This document shows positions 1 to 5,405 of a stretch of 5,511 bases of DNA, piece by piece. The stretch is taken from contig JAPOYQ010000278.1 in assembly GCA_026706505.1 (NCBI GenBank), forward strand, positions 1-5,511, written 5' to 3'. The notes under the pieces are model-generated. The model was not told the origin of the DNA. It did no database searches and worked only from the letters and a program-made list of their open reading frames with translations. Source of the stretch: Gemmatimonadota bacterium (GTDB lineage: Bacteria > Latescibacterota > UBA2968 > UBA8231). Numbering within the stretch: the stretch's first letter is position 1; each line of letters starts with the position of its first letter. Made by a program: the position numbers and the translations under genes.

Positions 1-73
1 GGAAAACCAGCACACTCAAGATGGTCAGCTTAGGTAGCCATCTATGCAGGGTATTTTTTAGGCGTTCACTCAT
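1..73 (-). CDS. Partial N-terminus of an unrecognised membrane or exported protein, third gene of the sigma-factor operon
   Basis: Only the first 24 codons are inside the window; the gene continues past base 1. The visible peptide begins MSERLKNTLHRW, a basic amphipathic start (R4, K6, R11, K15). It then turns hydrophobic (LTILSVLVF, residues 16-24), which fits a signal peptide or first membrane helix. I chose the ATG at 73-71 because it lies 8 bp inside the end of the upstream membrane-protein gene. A GGGAG ribosome-binding sequence sits about 8 bases before it. The overlap suggests translational coupling and membership in the ECF sigma operon. Third genes in such operons are often envelope sensors or targets of the sigma factor, but nothing visible here shows a function. 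The family is not recognised. Confidence 0.6.
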   Translation of the reverse strand, partial: MSERLKNTLHRWLPKLTILSVLVF

Positions 74-416
74 GGGAAAGCTCCCTTCTTTGGCAGTGCA
101 AGAGAATGATCGGACTCGTCAACAGTGCGGCGATGTTCAAGCCGACTAGGCCGATGACGGAGGCTTGTATGATTTGGTCAATGTCGAGCCTTGGGCCTAC
201 GGCGTAGAGCAGGGCGAACAATTCCAAGGCGACTAGCCCTAGGGCGATTTTACCGTAAAGGGGGATGTGGAGACGCTCTTCCTCGGCCCGCCTCTTTCTG
301 GCCCAACTCACGGCTTTAGACCGCACTTCCTCGTCCAGTCTAGGCGGTGCCGACACTTCGGGTACAGAGCCCAACAGGGCTTGAATCTCTTGTATGGTGC
401 GGTGGTCTTGGTTCAT
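66..416 (-). CDS. Small two-helix membrane protein in the anti-sigma position
   Basis: A 116-residue protein whose ATG overlaps the stop of the ECF sigma gene (ATGA). This indicates co-transcription and coupled translation. The frame stays open far upstream, but that extension only runs through the sigma gene in another frame, so the start at 416 is preferred. Layout: a charged cytoplasmic N-terminus (residues 1-50, basic cluster WARKRRAEEER near 38-48), a first membrane helix at about 51-73, a short loop containing DIDQ, a second helix at about 82-106, and a short basic tail. Position and size suggest an anti-sigma factor that tethers the sigma factor to the inner membrane. However, the zinc-type HxxxCxxC motif of common anti-sigma domains is absent and the only cysteine is C108. 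The anti-sigma role is inferred from context; an unrelated small membrane protein remains possible. Confidence 0.72.
   Translation of the reverse strand: MNQDHRTIQEIQALLGSVPEVSAPPRLDEEVRSKAVSWARKRRAEEERLHIPLYGKIALGLVALELFALLYAVGPRLDIDQIIQASVIGLVGLNIAALLTSPIILLHCQRRELSHE
74..85 (-). promoter_or_regulatory. Small hairpin enclosing the ribosome-binding site of the third operon gene
   Basis: On the minus strand the bases just before the ATG at 73 read GGGAGCTTTCCC, where GGGA can pair with TCCC around a four-base loop. The GGGAG element is also the best Shine-Dalgarno match for the downstream gene. Pairing could hide it until ribosomes finishing the upstream gene open it. The stem is only four base pairs, so this is weak. 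Confidence 0.25.
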
Positions 417-943
417 GGGTTCGGTGCCATTTGGCGCAGTTGTTTTAGGGCGTGGTGCAAGCGGCTTTTGACGGTTCCGACGGGTACCCCGACAATTTTC
501 GCGGTCTCTTCCTGCGAGTAATCGTGCAGGACGCGGAGGACGACGACGGCGCGCAAGTGGGGTTGCAGGGCCGCGAGTAGTTGGTGGACGGCGGCTTCGT
601 CTTCTCGTTTGAGCAAATGGTCTTGGGGGTCGCGAGCGGGTGGCGGCTCGGCCATTTGCTCGGCTGGAATGCTCGTGCTTTGGCGGCGCAGTTCGTCCAT
701 GCACAGGTTGTGGGCTATGGTGTAGAGCCATGTTGAAAATTTGCCCCGAGGCTTGAAGCGGTCGGCGTTTTCCAATACGCGCATGTAGGTCTCCTGAAAC
801 ACATCTTCTGCCAAGGCCGCGTCCTGCAAGAGCCGCAAGATAAAATTGAAAAGGGGCTGGCGATGGCGCGTGTAGAGTTCGTCAAACGCCTGCATATCTC
901 CTCGGCGGAGATTTCCCATCAATGCTTCGTCGCTCCATCCCAT
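413..943 (-). CDS. ECF-family RNA polymerase sigma factor (sigma-70 family)
   Basis: A 176-residue protein of usual length for extracytoplasmic-function sigma factors, which direct core RNA polymerase to stress or envelope-response promoters. Region 2 spans about residues 16-88. It includes the region 2.2-type motif AEDVFQETYMRVLEN (45-59) and the region 2.3/2.4-type FSTWLYTIAHNLCMDELRR (69-87), which melts and reads the -10 element. A proline-rich linker (about 89-115) leads to region 4 (118-170), with the helix-turn-helix around DYSQEETAKIVGVPVGTVKSR (141-161) for -35 recognition. The start at 943 is kept because family members normally begin with a segment like SDEALMGNLRRGD. It lacks a clear ribosome-binding site; M9 at 919 is the alternative and has GGAG upstream. 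The gene heads an operon with the overlapping membrane-protein gene and may be autoregulated from the promoter candidate at 999-1024. The exact ECF subgroup cannot be assigned. Confidence 0.95.
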   Translation of the reverse strand: MGWSDEALMGNLRRGDMQAFDELYTRHRQPLFNFILRLLQDAALAEDVFQETYMRVLENADRFKPRGKFSTWLYTIAHNLCMDELRRQSTSIPAEQMAEPPPARDPQDHLLKREDEAAVHQLLAALQPHLRAVVVLRVLHDYSQEETAKIVGVPVGTVKSRLHHALKQLRQMAPNP

Positions 944-998
944 AGGAGAATCCAGACGAGTTCTAGTCTTCGGCTCTGAGATTGTTCACATCTATTTA

Positions 999-1024
999 TA
1001 CGGATTGGGCCGCGATTTCGTTCA
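999..1024 (-). promoter_or_regulatory. Candidate ECF-type promoter upstream of the sigma factor gene
   Basis: On the minus strand TGAAC (1024-1020) is followed after 17 bases by CGTA (1002-999). This resembles the GAAC/CGTA-type promoters read by many ECF sigma factors. An AT-rich stretch, TATAAAT at 1000-994, overlaps the -10 and could alternatively serve a housekeeping sigma factor. The predicted start near 992 leaves a leader of roughly 50 bases. Autoregulation by the adjacent sigma factor is inferred. Short motifs like these arise by chance, so confidence is low. Confidence 0.33.
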
Positions 1025-1038
1025 CGGTGGCAAGTATC

Positions 1039-1068
1039 CGCAGATGGACGCAGATGAGCGCAGATATG
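1039..1068. repeat. Three tandem 10-bp units with core CGCAGAT
   Basis: The heptamer CGCAGAT occurs at 1039-1045, 1049-1055 and 1059-1065, at exactly 10-bp spacing. The unit is roughly CGCAGATGRA. On the minus strand it reads as ATCTGCG repeats. Very similar ATCTGCGTCCATCTGCG-type strings are, from general recollection, scattered between genes in many environmental bacterial genomes. The block may therefore be a dispersed intergenic repeat rather than a local operator. It lies 14 bp upstream of the candidate sigma-operon -35 element, about one helical turn per unit. Confidence 0.75.
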
Positions 1069-1074
1069 AGATGG

Positions 1075-1116
1075 GGTACGGACCGATGAATGGGTGCCCG
1101 TACCGGGATCACGGGC
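1075..1116. other. Two competing inverted repeats in the gap after the aminotransferase gene
   Basis: GGTACGG (1075-1081) can pair with CCGTACC (1098-1104). GCCCGT (1096-1101) can pair instead with ACGGGC (1111-1116) around a nine-base loop. The two stems share bases 1098-1101 and are mutually exclusive. The second lies 9-29 bases past the aminotransferase stop, where a transcription end is expected, but no T-run follows it on the minus strand. A rho-independent terminator is therefore not supported. Confidence 0.3.
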
Positions 1117-1124
1117 GTCTCGTA

Positions 1125-2414
1125 CTAGCCGAGGACTTGCTGCAACGCCTCGACGGCGCGGTCGATGTCGGTCTCGTCGTTGAAGATGTGGGTGGAGATG
1201 CGGATGGCGTTGTAGTTTTCCTTTGGCACGCCGGCGTCCTCCACGTAGGCGTACGTGCCCTGCGCTGGTTTGAGGAAGATGTCGCGCTTTTGTAGCGCAG
1301 AGACGACTTCGCTGTGGACGCCGCTGGCGAGTGAGAAGCTGACGATGCCCGAGGAGAGTTCGCGTTGGGATGGGGTGATCGGTGTGAGTTGGGGGATTTC
1401 CGCTAGGCGCTGGCGCGCGTAGGCGGAGAGCTGGCGGCAGCGCGCTTCGATGCGCGGACGGCCGATGGTGTTGTGGAATTCCATCGTTACCCCGTGTGCG
1501 ACGATTTGTGGGACGTTGCGGGTGCCGGACGAGGCGGAGTAGGCGTTGTAACCGGAATACGTGAACACGGGCCGGACGCGATCTTGCACGTCCTTGCGGA
1601 TGTAGAGCAGTCCCGTCCCCTTGGGTGCGAGCATCCACTTGTGGCTGCTGGAGGCATAGGTATCTACGCCGAGTGCTTTGACGTCGACGGCGATCATGCC
1701 TGGGGCCTGCGCGCCGTCGCAGACCAGCAAAATGTCGCGGGGCCGGGTGAGGGCGGCGATGGATGCTAGCGGCATTTGCAGCCCGGTGATGGTGTCGATG
1801 TGACAGAAGCTGCACACGCGGGTGCGCGGCGTCAGGTGATCTTCTACTAGTTGCAGGATCTGGGCGGCATCGCGCACGGGATTGGGCATTTTGATGTAGC
1901 GAACCACCACGCCGCGAGTGCGCGCCAAGTGCTGCCAGCAGACCATGCCGCCGCCGTGTTCGTGATTGGTCGTCAGCACTTCGTCGCCCGGCTGGAGGTC
2001 GAGGCCGCTGGCTACGTGGTTCATGCCTTCGGTCGTATTGCGCGTCAGCGCGATTTCGTCTAGTTCGGCCCCGATGAACTCCGCTCCCTTGGCCCGCACC
2101 GTTTCCATCTCGTTGCCGAGGCCGCCCCAGGTATTGGCCAGTGGATTGCCCTCCAATTCGGCGAGGTACGCGGTTAGGGCATCGGTCACCACGCGGGGCG
2201 TCGCGCCGATGCTGCCGCAGTTGAGATGTACTAGGCCGGGGTGTAGGCGAAACTCTCGGCGCACCCGCTGCCACAGGGCGCGCTCGCTGCTAGCGGTCGC
2301 CACCTCTTGACCGAGAGTGCCGAGTCGCTCAGCAAGCCCTTCGGCTACATCGGGAAGGAGCGGGGCTGCGGCTGCGGCTGCGGCGATCCCTTTGAAGAAT
2401 GCTCTTCGTTCCAT
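1125..2414 (-). CDS. Class-V aminotransferase-fold PLP enzyme with Tat-like signal
   Basis: A 429-residue PLP-dependent enzyme of fold type I, class V, closest in feel to the isopenicillin-N-epimerase-like branch. The N-terminus has a twin-arginine motif (RRAFFK, residues 3-8) followed by an alanine-rich stretch (11-17), suggesting Tat export after folding. No clear AxA cleavage site stands out. Pocket elements in order: the phosphate-binding TEG near 128-130; D233 of DGAQ (233-236), expected to contact the PLP ring nitrogen; K259 in SSSHKW, the Schiff-base lysine; SGTRNVPQIVA (296-306); and R405 in AIRIS, a likely carboxylate binder. No catalytic-cysteine loop of a cysteine desulfurase is apparent, so that role is unlikely. 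The substrate cannot be told. The start is supported by AGGA six bases before the ATG. The gene is divergent from the TPR lipoprotein gene across 52 bp. Confidence 0.93.
   Translation of the reverse strand: MERRAFFKGIAAAAAAAPLLPDVAEGLAERLGTLGQEVATASSERALWQRVRREFRLHPGLVHLNCGSIGATPRVVTDALTAYLAELEGNPLANTWGGLGNEMETVRAKGAEFIGAELDEIALTRNTTEGMNHVASGLDLQPGDEVLTTNHEHGGGMVCWQHLARTRGVVVRYIKMPNPVRDAAQILQLVEDHLTPRTRVCSFCHIDTITGLQMPLASIAALTRPRDILLVCDGAQAPGMIAVDVKALGVDTYASSSHKWMLAPKGTGLLYIRKDVQDRVRPVFTYSGYNAYSASSGTRNVPQIVAHGVTMEFHNTIGRPRIEARCRQLSAYARQRLAEIPQLTPITPSQRELSSGIVSFSLASGVHSEVVSALQKRDIFLKPAQGTYAYVEDAGVPKENYNAIRISTHIFNDETDIDRAVEALQQVLG
2364..2384. repeat. GGCTGC hexanucleotide microsatellite within the Tat-like signal region
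   Basis: GGCTGC is repeated three times in tandem (2364-2381) and followed by GGC. On the coding (minus) strand this is alternating GCC/GCA, encoding seven consecutive alanines at residues 11-17 of the aminotransferase. Gain or loss of a unit would lengthen or shorten the hydrophobic core by two alanines without shifting frame. Confidence 0.85.
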
Positions 2415-2430
2415 GGATGGTCCTGTGAGT

Positions 2431-2459
2431 TTGTCGGTAGTACTAGCTCGGTCTATACT
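2431..2459 (+). promoter_or_regulatory. Sigma-70-type promoter for the TPR lipoprotein operon, probably leaderless
   Basis: TTGTCG (2431-2436, four of six matches to TTGACA) is followed after 17 bases by TATACT (2454-2459, five of six matches to TATAAT). Only seven bases separate the -10 from the ATG at 2467. The expected transcription start therefore falls on or next to the A of the start codon. The bases before this ATG show no Shine-Dalgarno sequence, which agrees with a leaderless message. The element lies wholly in the 52-bp divergent gap. No convincing promoter for the opposite gene was found there. Confidence 0.55.
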
Positions 2460-2466
2460 TTTTAAT

Positions 2467-3654
2467 ATGTCTTGGTACAGACCCTCTCTGCTCCTGCTGG
2501 CGATTGTCGGCTGTGCGGAAACACCCGACCCGGCACACGAAGTACAGGGCGACCGCTCAATGCTCGCTGGTCACTACGGAGAAGCCGCTGTCCACTACCA
2601 GCGCGCCGTTGACCAGAATGCAAAATCGCCGGTGCTCTACCGCAAGTTGGCCGAGGCCCAGGCGAAAAACGAGGCCCTGTCCGCCGCCGTCCGCGCGTAC
2701 GAGCAGGCCATTGCCCTAGCGCCGAGCCACGCCAAGACGCGGACCGAGTTGGCGATCTTGTTTACGCGCCTCGATCGCTACGACGATGCCTTGGCCCTGC
2801 TTGAACAGACAGTGCAGGAGCATCCCGACCGCGCCCAAGCGCACATGGTGCTGGGGTTGCTGCACGCCCGCGAGGGGCGCTATCCAGCCGCGATTGCCGC
2901 CTATCAGCGCGCGATTGCCGCCGTGCCCAAGTACGGGGAGGCGTGGTTCAACCTCGGCGAAGCCCATATCAAGCAAAACGACTATGCGGCCGCTGAGCAA
3001 GCCTTTAGCAGCGCCGTAGCCGCGGACACGACCTCGGCCCAATTCCGCAATGGTTTGGGACGCAGCTATTATCTCCGGCGCGACTACGCTGCGGCTGTGG
3101 CCGAATTTCGCCGCGCCGTGCGGCTGGATTCGCTGTTTGCCCAAGCTCGCTTCAACCTCGGCAACGCCTTGCTGCGCTCCGGGCAGAAGGAAGAGGGGCG
3201 ACGCCAGCTCGCGCTGTACAAGCGGCTCGACGAAGAGGAAGAGCGGATCGCCATACTGAAAAACACCTTGGCGACGCATCCTGACGACGCTGGTGCGTAC
3301 CACGACTTGGCTGTTGTGTACGGGCAGCGCGGCCAATACCGAGAAGCGCGCATCCGCTATCTCCAGGCACTCGACCGCGATCCTGCGTTCGCGCCAGCGC
3401 ACCACAACCTTGGCAACATCCACTTCCGCCGGGGGGAAATGGCAGCAGCCGAGCAGCGGTTCCGCCAGGCATTGCAGGCCGATTCCACGTATGCCCTCGC
3501 GCACTTGGGATTGGGCAATGTCCAGATGTTGCGCAAGCAGTACGAGCGCGCTATTGACTCCTTCCGCCGCGGCCTGCGCTATCAGCCCGACCACCCCAAG
3601 CTCCGTCGCAACCTCGCGGCTGCCGAGCAAATCGCCGCGCAGGCTAGCCGATGA
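2467..3654 (+). CDS. Tetratricopeptide-repeat lipoprotein
   Basis: A 395-residue protein. The ATG at 2467 was chosen although the frame is open back to 2317, because it gives a compact lipoprotein signal: MSWYRPSLLLLAIVGC, with lipobox IVGC and lipidated C16. The upstream extension would bury this signal and overlap the divergent gene. After the signal come about nine or ten TPR units, roughly at residues 22-54, 55-88, 89-122, 123-156, 157-190, 191-223, 224-254, 275-308, 309-342 and 343-376. A charged segment (DEEEER, 255-260) lies between the seventh and eighth. TPR arrays form superhelical protein-binding scaffolds, so this is probably a membrane-anchored periplasmic assembly or docking protein; the partner is unknown. 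The stop overlaps the next start (ATGA), indicating coupled synthesis with the secreted propeller protein, its likeliest partner. Confidence 0.9.
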   Translation: MSWYRPSLLLLAIVGCAETPDPAHEVQGDRSMLAGHYGEAAVHYQRAVDQNAKSPVLYRKLAEAQAKNEALSAAVRAYEQAIALAPSHAKTRTELAILFTRLDRYDDALALLEQTVQEHPDRAQAHMVLGLLHAREGRYPAAIAAYQRAIAAVPKYGEAWFNLGEAHIKQNDYAAAEQAFSSAVAADTTSAQFRNGLGRSYYLRRDYAAAVAEFRRAVRLDSLFAQARFNLGNALLRSGQKEEGRRQLALYKRLDEEEERIAILKNTLATHPDDAGAYHDLAVVYGQRGQYREARIRYLQALDRDPAFAPAHHNLGNIHFRRGEMAAAEQRFRQALQADSTYALAHLGLGNVQMLRKQYERAIDSFRRGLRYQPDHPKLRRNLAAAEQIAAQASR

Positions 3655-5285
3655 TGCTGCGCACCTTATGGGCTAGCGTTGTATTCGCTGCATTCGCGTT
3701 CGCCGAGCCAGCCCCGCAATTTGTGGAGATTACCGAGGAAGCGGGCCTAGATTTTCGCTATGTCAACGGGGCCAGCGGCCACAAGTACATGGTGGAAGCC
3801 GTCGGCTCGGGCGCGGCCTTTTTCGACGACGACGGCGACGGGTGGCTCGACCTGTACATTGTCAATGGCGCACCCATGCCCGGTTATCGCGGCCCGACCA
3901 GCCCCAACGCGCACTATCGCAACCAACGAGATGGAACCTTTGCCGATGTCACAGCCTCGGCTGGCACGGGCGACGCTGGCTTTGGCATGGGCGCGGCCGT
4001 CGGCGACTACGACAACGACGGTGACGCGGATTTGTATGTGACCAACTACGGGCCGAATGTGTTGTACCGGAATGAAGGTGCTGGCGTTTTCGCGGACGTT
4101 ACGGCTGTAGCTGTAGTGGGGAATTTAGGATGGGGCACGCACGCGGCTTTTGTCGATTACGACCGCGATGGCGACTTGGATCTGTACGCGGCTAATTACA
4201 TGGAATTCGACCCAGATCAAAACGAGGAGTGCTTCGCTGGCACGGTGCGCATTTACTGCGGTCCCAATACGTATCCCGGGCAAGCTGGCGTGCTCTACCG
4301 CAACGACGGGCGTAGCCGCTTTGCCGATGTGACCGCAGAAGTTGGTCTTGCCGACGATTCGGGCCGCCAGCTCGCCGCGGTGTTCGGCGATTTCGACAAC
4401 GACGGGGACGCCGATTTGTTCGTCGCCAACGACAAGCGGCCCAATTTTCTCTTCCTCAACAACGGGGACGGAACGTTTAGCGAAAATGGCGCTGAGGCCG
4501 GGGTGGCGTACAACGAGGAAGGATTGGCCGAGTCGGCTATGGGAGCCGATTGGGGCGACTACGACAACGATGGATTTCTTGACATTATTGTGGCGACCTT
4601 CCAGTGGCTGCCCAACACGCTCTACCACAACGACGGCGATGGGTTCTTCACGGATGTCACGTTTGCGGCCAACTTAGGCGTGTCCAGCGTGCCGTATCTC
4701 GGCATGACGTCCGCCTTCCTCGACTACGACAACGACGGGTTCCTCGACGTGTTCGTCAGCAATGGGCACCTCGACGAGAACGTGGAAGAATACGACCCGG
4801 CCACCACGTATCCGCAGCGCAATCAACTCTTCCGCAACCGGGGCGATGGTTCATTCGCCGAGGTGACCGAGCACAGCGGACCGGGGATGTTGGTCGAGCG
4901 CGTCAGTCACGGTGCCGTGTTCGGCGACTGCGACAACGACGGGGACGTGGATATATTCGTCTCGGACTCGGCCGCCCCGCACTGCACCCTGCTGCGCAAC
5001 GATGGCGGCAATGCCAATCACTATCTGACGGTTGAGGCCGTTGGGACTGCGAGCAATAGGGATGGCTTGGGCGCACGCGTTCGCGCCGTGGCCGGCGACT
5101 TGGTGCAGACGCGGGAGATCCGCCGCAGCTACGGCTATATGGGTTCTAACGATGTGCGTTTAATACTCGGTTTGGGCGACCACGCGCAGGTAGATACGCT
5201 GCAAGTTCATTGGCCTAGCGGCGCGGTGCAGACGCTATTGGGTGTGGAGGCCGATCAGCACATTGTGATTCGGGAGGCTCGTTGA
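3651..5285 (+). CDS. Secreted FG-GAP/VCBS beta-propeller with C-terminal ASPIC/UnbV domain (CRTAC1-like)
   Basis: A 544-residue exported protein. The start overlaps the TPR gene stop; a second ATG follows at once (3654) and either could be used. Residues 1-18 form a Sec-type signal ending AFA before EPAP. Seven DxDxDG calcium-binding loops begin at residues 59, 119, 169, 247, 303, 358 and 426, mostly written DYDNDG followed by hydrophobic strand residues. They are interleaved with LYRNxGDGTFxDVT-type segments, as expected for FG-GAP/VCBS blades of a seven-bladed propeller. C194 and the C203 of YCGP form a pair typical of this family. Residues about 467-538 (SNRDGLGARV through VHWPSGAVQTL) match the ASPIC/UnbV domain found in human CRTAC1 and in UnbV. 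The biochemical role of this family is poorly known; calcium-dependent adhesion or ligand binding is inferred. Context suggests it works with the TPR lipoprotein. Confidence 0.95.
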   Translation: MMLRTLWASVVFAAFAFAEPAPQFVEITEEAGLDFRYVNGASGHKYMVEAVGSGAAFFDDDGDGWLDLYIVNGAPMPGYRGPTSPNAHYRNQRDGTFADVTASAGTGDAGFGMGAAVGDYDNDGDADLYVTNYGPNVLYRNEGAGVFADVTAVAVVGNLGWGTHAAFVDYDRDGDLDLYAANYMEFDPDQNEECFAGTVRIYCGPNTYPGQAGVLYRNDGRSRFADVTAEVGLADDSGRQLAAVFGDFDNDGDADLFVANDKRPNFLFLNNGDGTFSENGAEAGVAYNEEGLAESAMGADWGDYDNDGFLDIIVATFQWLPNTLYHNDGDGFFTDVTFAANLGVSSVPYLGMTSAFLDYDNDGFLDVFVSNGHLDENVEEYDPATTYPQRNQLFRNRGDGSFAEVTEHSGPGMLVERVSHGAVFGDCDNDGDVDIFVSDSAAPHCTLLRNDGGNANHYLTVEAVGTASNRDGLGARVRAVAGDLVQTREIRRSYGYMGSNDVRLILGLGDHAQVDTLQVHWPSGAVQTLLGVEADQHIVIREAR

Positions 5286-5405
5286 GGCGGTTGGGACGTT
5301 TTGACGATAGAGTGCTGTTGAGCGATAATTTGGATTGTGGTTGATCGACGGTTTAGCTACCCGTTGACGATGATGTGCGCTATGCACTAAAAAAGGAAAA
5401 AGGCC
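5286..5405. other. Intergenic gap, more AT-rich, with promoter candidates and one weak hairpin
   Basis: This 120-bp gap separates the propeller gene from the small gene at 5406. It holds TTGACGAT twice (5301-5308 and 5364-5371), each the possible -35 of a promoter. An imperfect inverted repeat, TCGACGG (5345-5351) with CCGTTGA (5361-5367), has one G-T pair and a nine-base loop. No T-run follows the hairpin, so a terminator for the propeller operon is not evident. Confidence 0.5.
5301..5329 (+). promoter_or_regulatory. Sigma-70-type promoter candidate for the downstream small gene
   Basis: TTGACG (5301-5306, five of six matches to the -35 consensus) is separated by exactly 17 bases from GATAAT (5324-5329, five of six matches to the -10 consensus). 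The predicted start near 5336 gives a leader of about 70 bases before the ATG at 5406. A second, poorer candidate is TTGACG at 5364-5369 with TAAAAA at 5388-5393 (18-base spacer), which would leave a leader of only a few bases. Confidence 0.5.

Noticed and set aside
417..731. Upstream extension of the 116-residue membrane protein
   Set aside because: The added residues are arginine- and proline-rich and translate the sigma factor gene in another frame. The ATG overlapping the sigma stop is the natural start.
1039..1068. CRISPR array
   Set aside because: Seven-base repeats with three-base spacers are far too short; no spacer-like unique sequences and no confirmed cas genes nearby.
1096..1116. 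Rho-independent terminator for the aminotransferase gene
   Set aside because: The six-base-pair GC-rich stem is well placed, but no T-run follows on the minus strand and a competing stem uses the same bases.
919..2274. Long minus-strand open frame of 451 codons
   Set aside because: It lies in another frame of the aminotransferase gene and is rich in arginine, proline and histidine, typical of a high-GC shadow. The overlapping frame has clear PLP-enzyme motifs.
1125..2414. Cysteine desulfurase (NifS/SufS type)
   Set aside because: The PLP lysine region fits class V broadly, but no catalytic-cysteine loop is apparent and the N-terminus carries an export-like signal.
2317..2466. Fifty-codon upstream extension of the TPR lipoprotein
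   Set aside because: It runs antisense through the aminotransferase start and would place the lipoprotein signal internally. The promoter at 2431-2459 also lies inside it.
2716..3630. Minus-strand open frame of 304 codons opposite the TPR gene
   Set aside because: It is antisense to a gene with unmistakable TPR repeats and a lipoprotein signal; no recognisable domain or ribosome-binding site.
5375..5396. Terminator formed by GTGC/GCAC followed by an A-rich run
   Set aside because: The stem is only four base pairs, and the run is of A rather than T on the plus strand; the A/G-rich stretch is better explained as the ribosome-binding region of the next gene.
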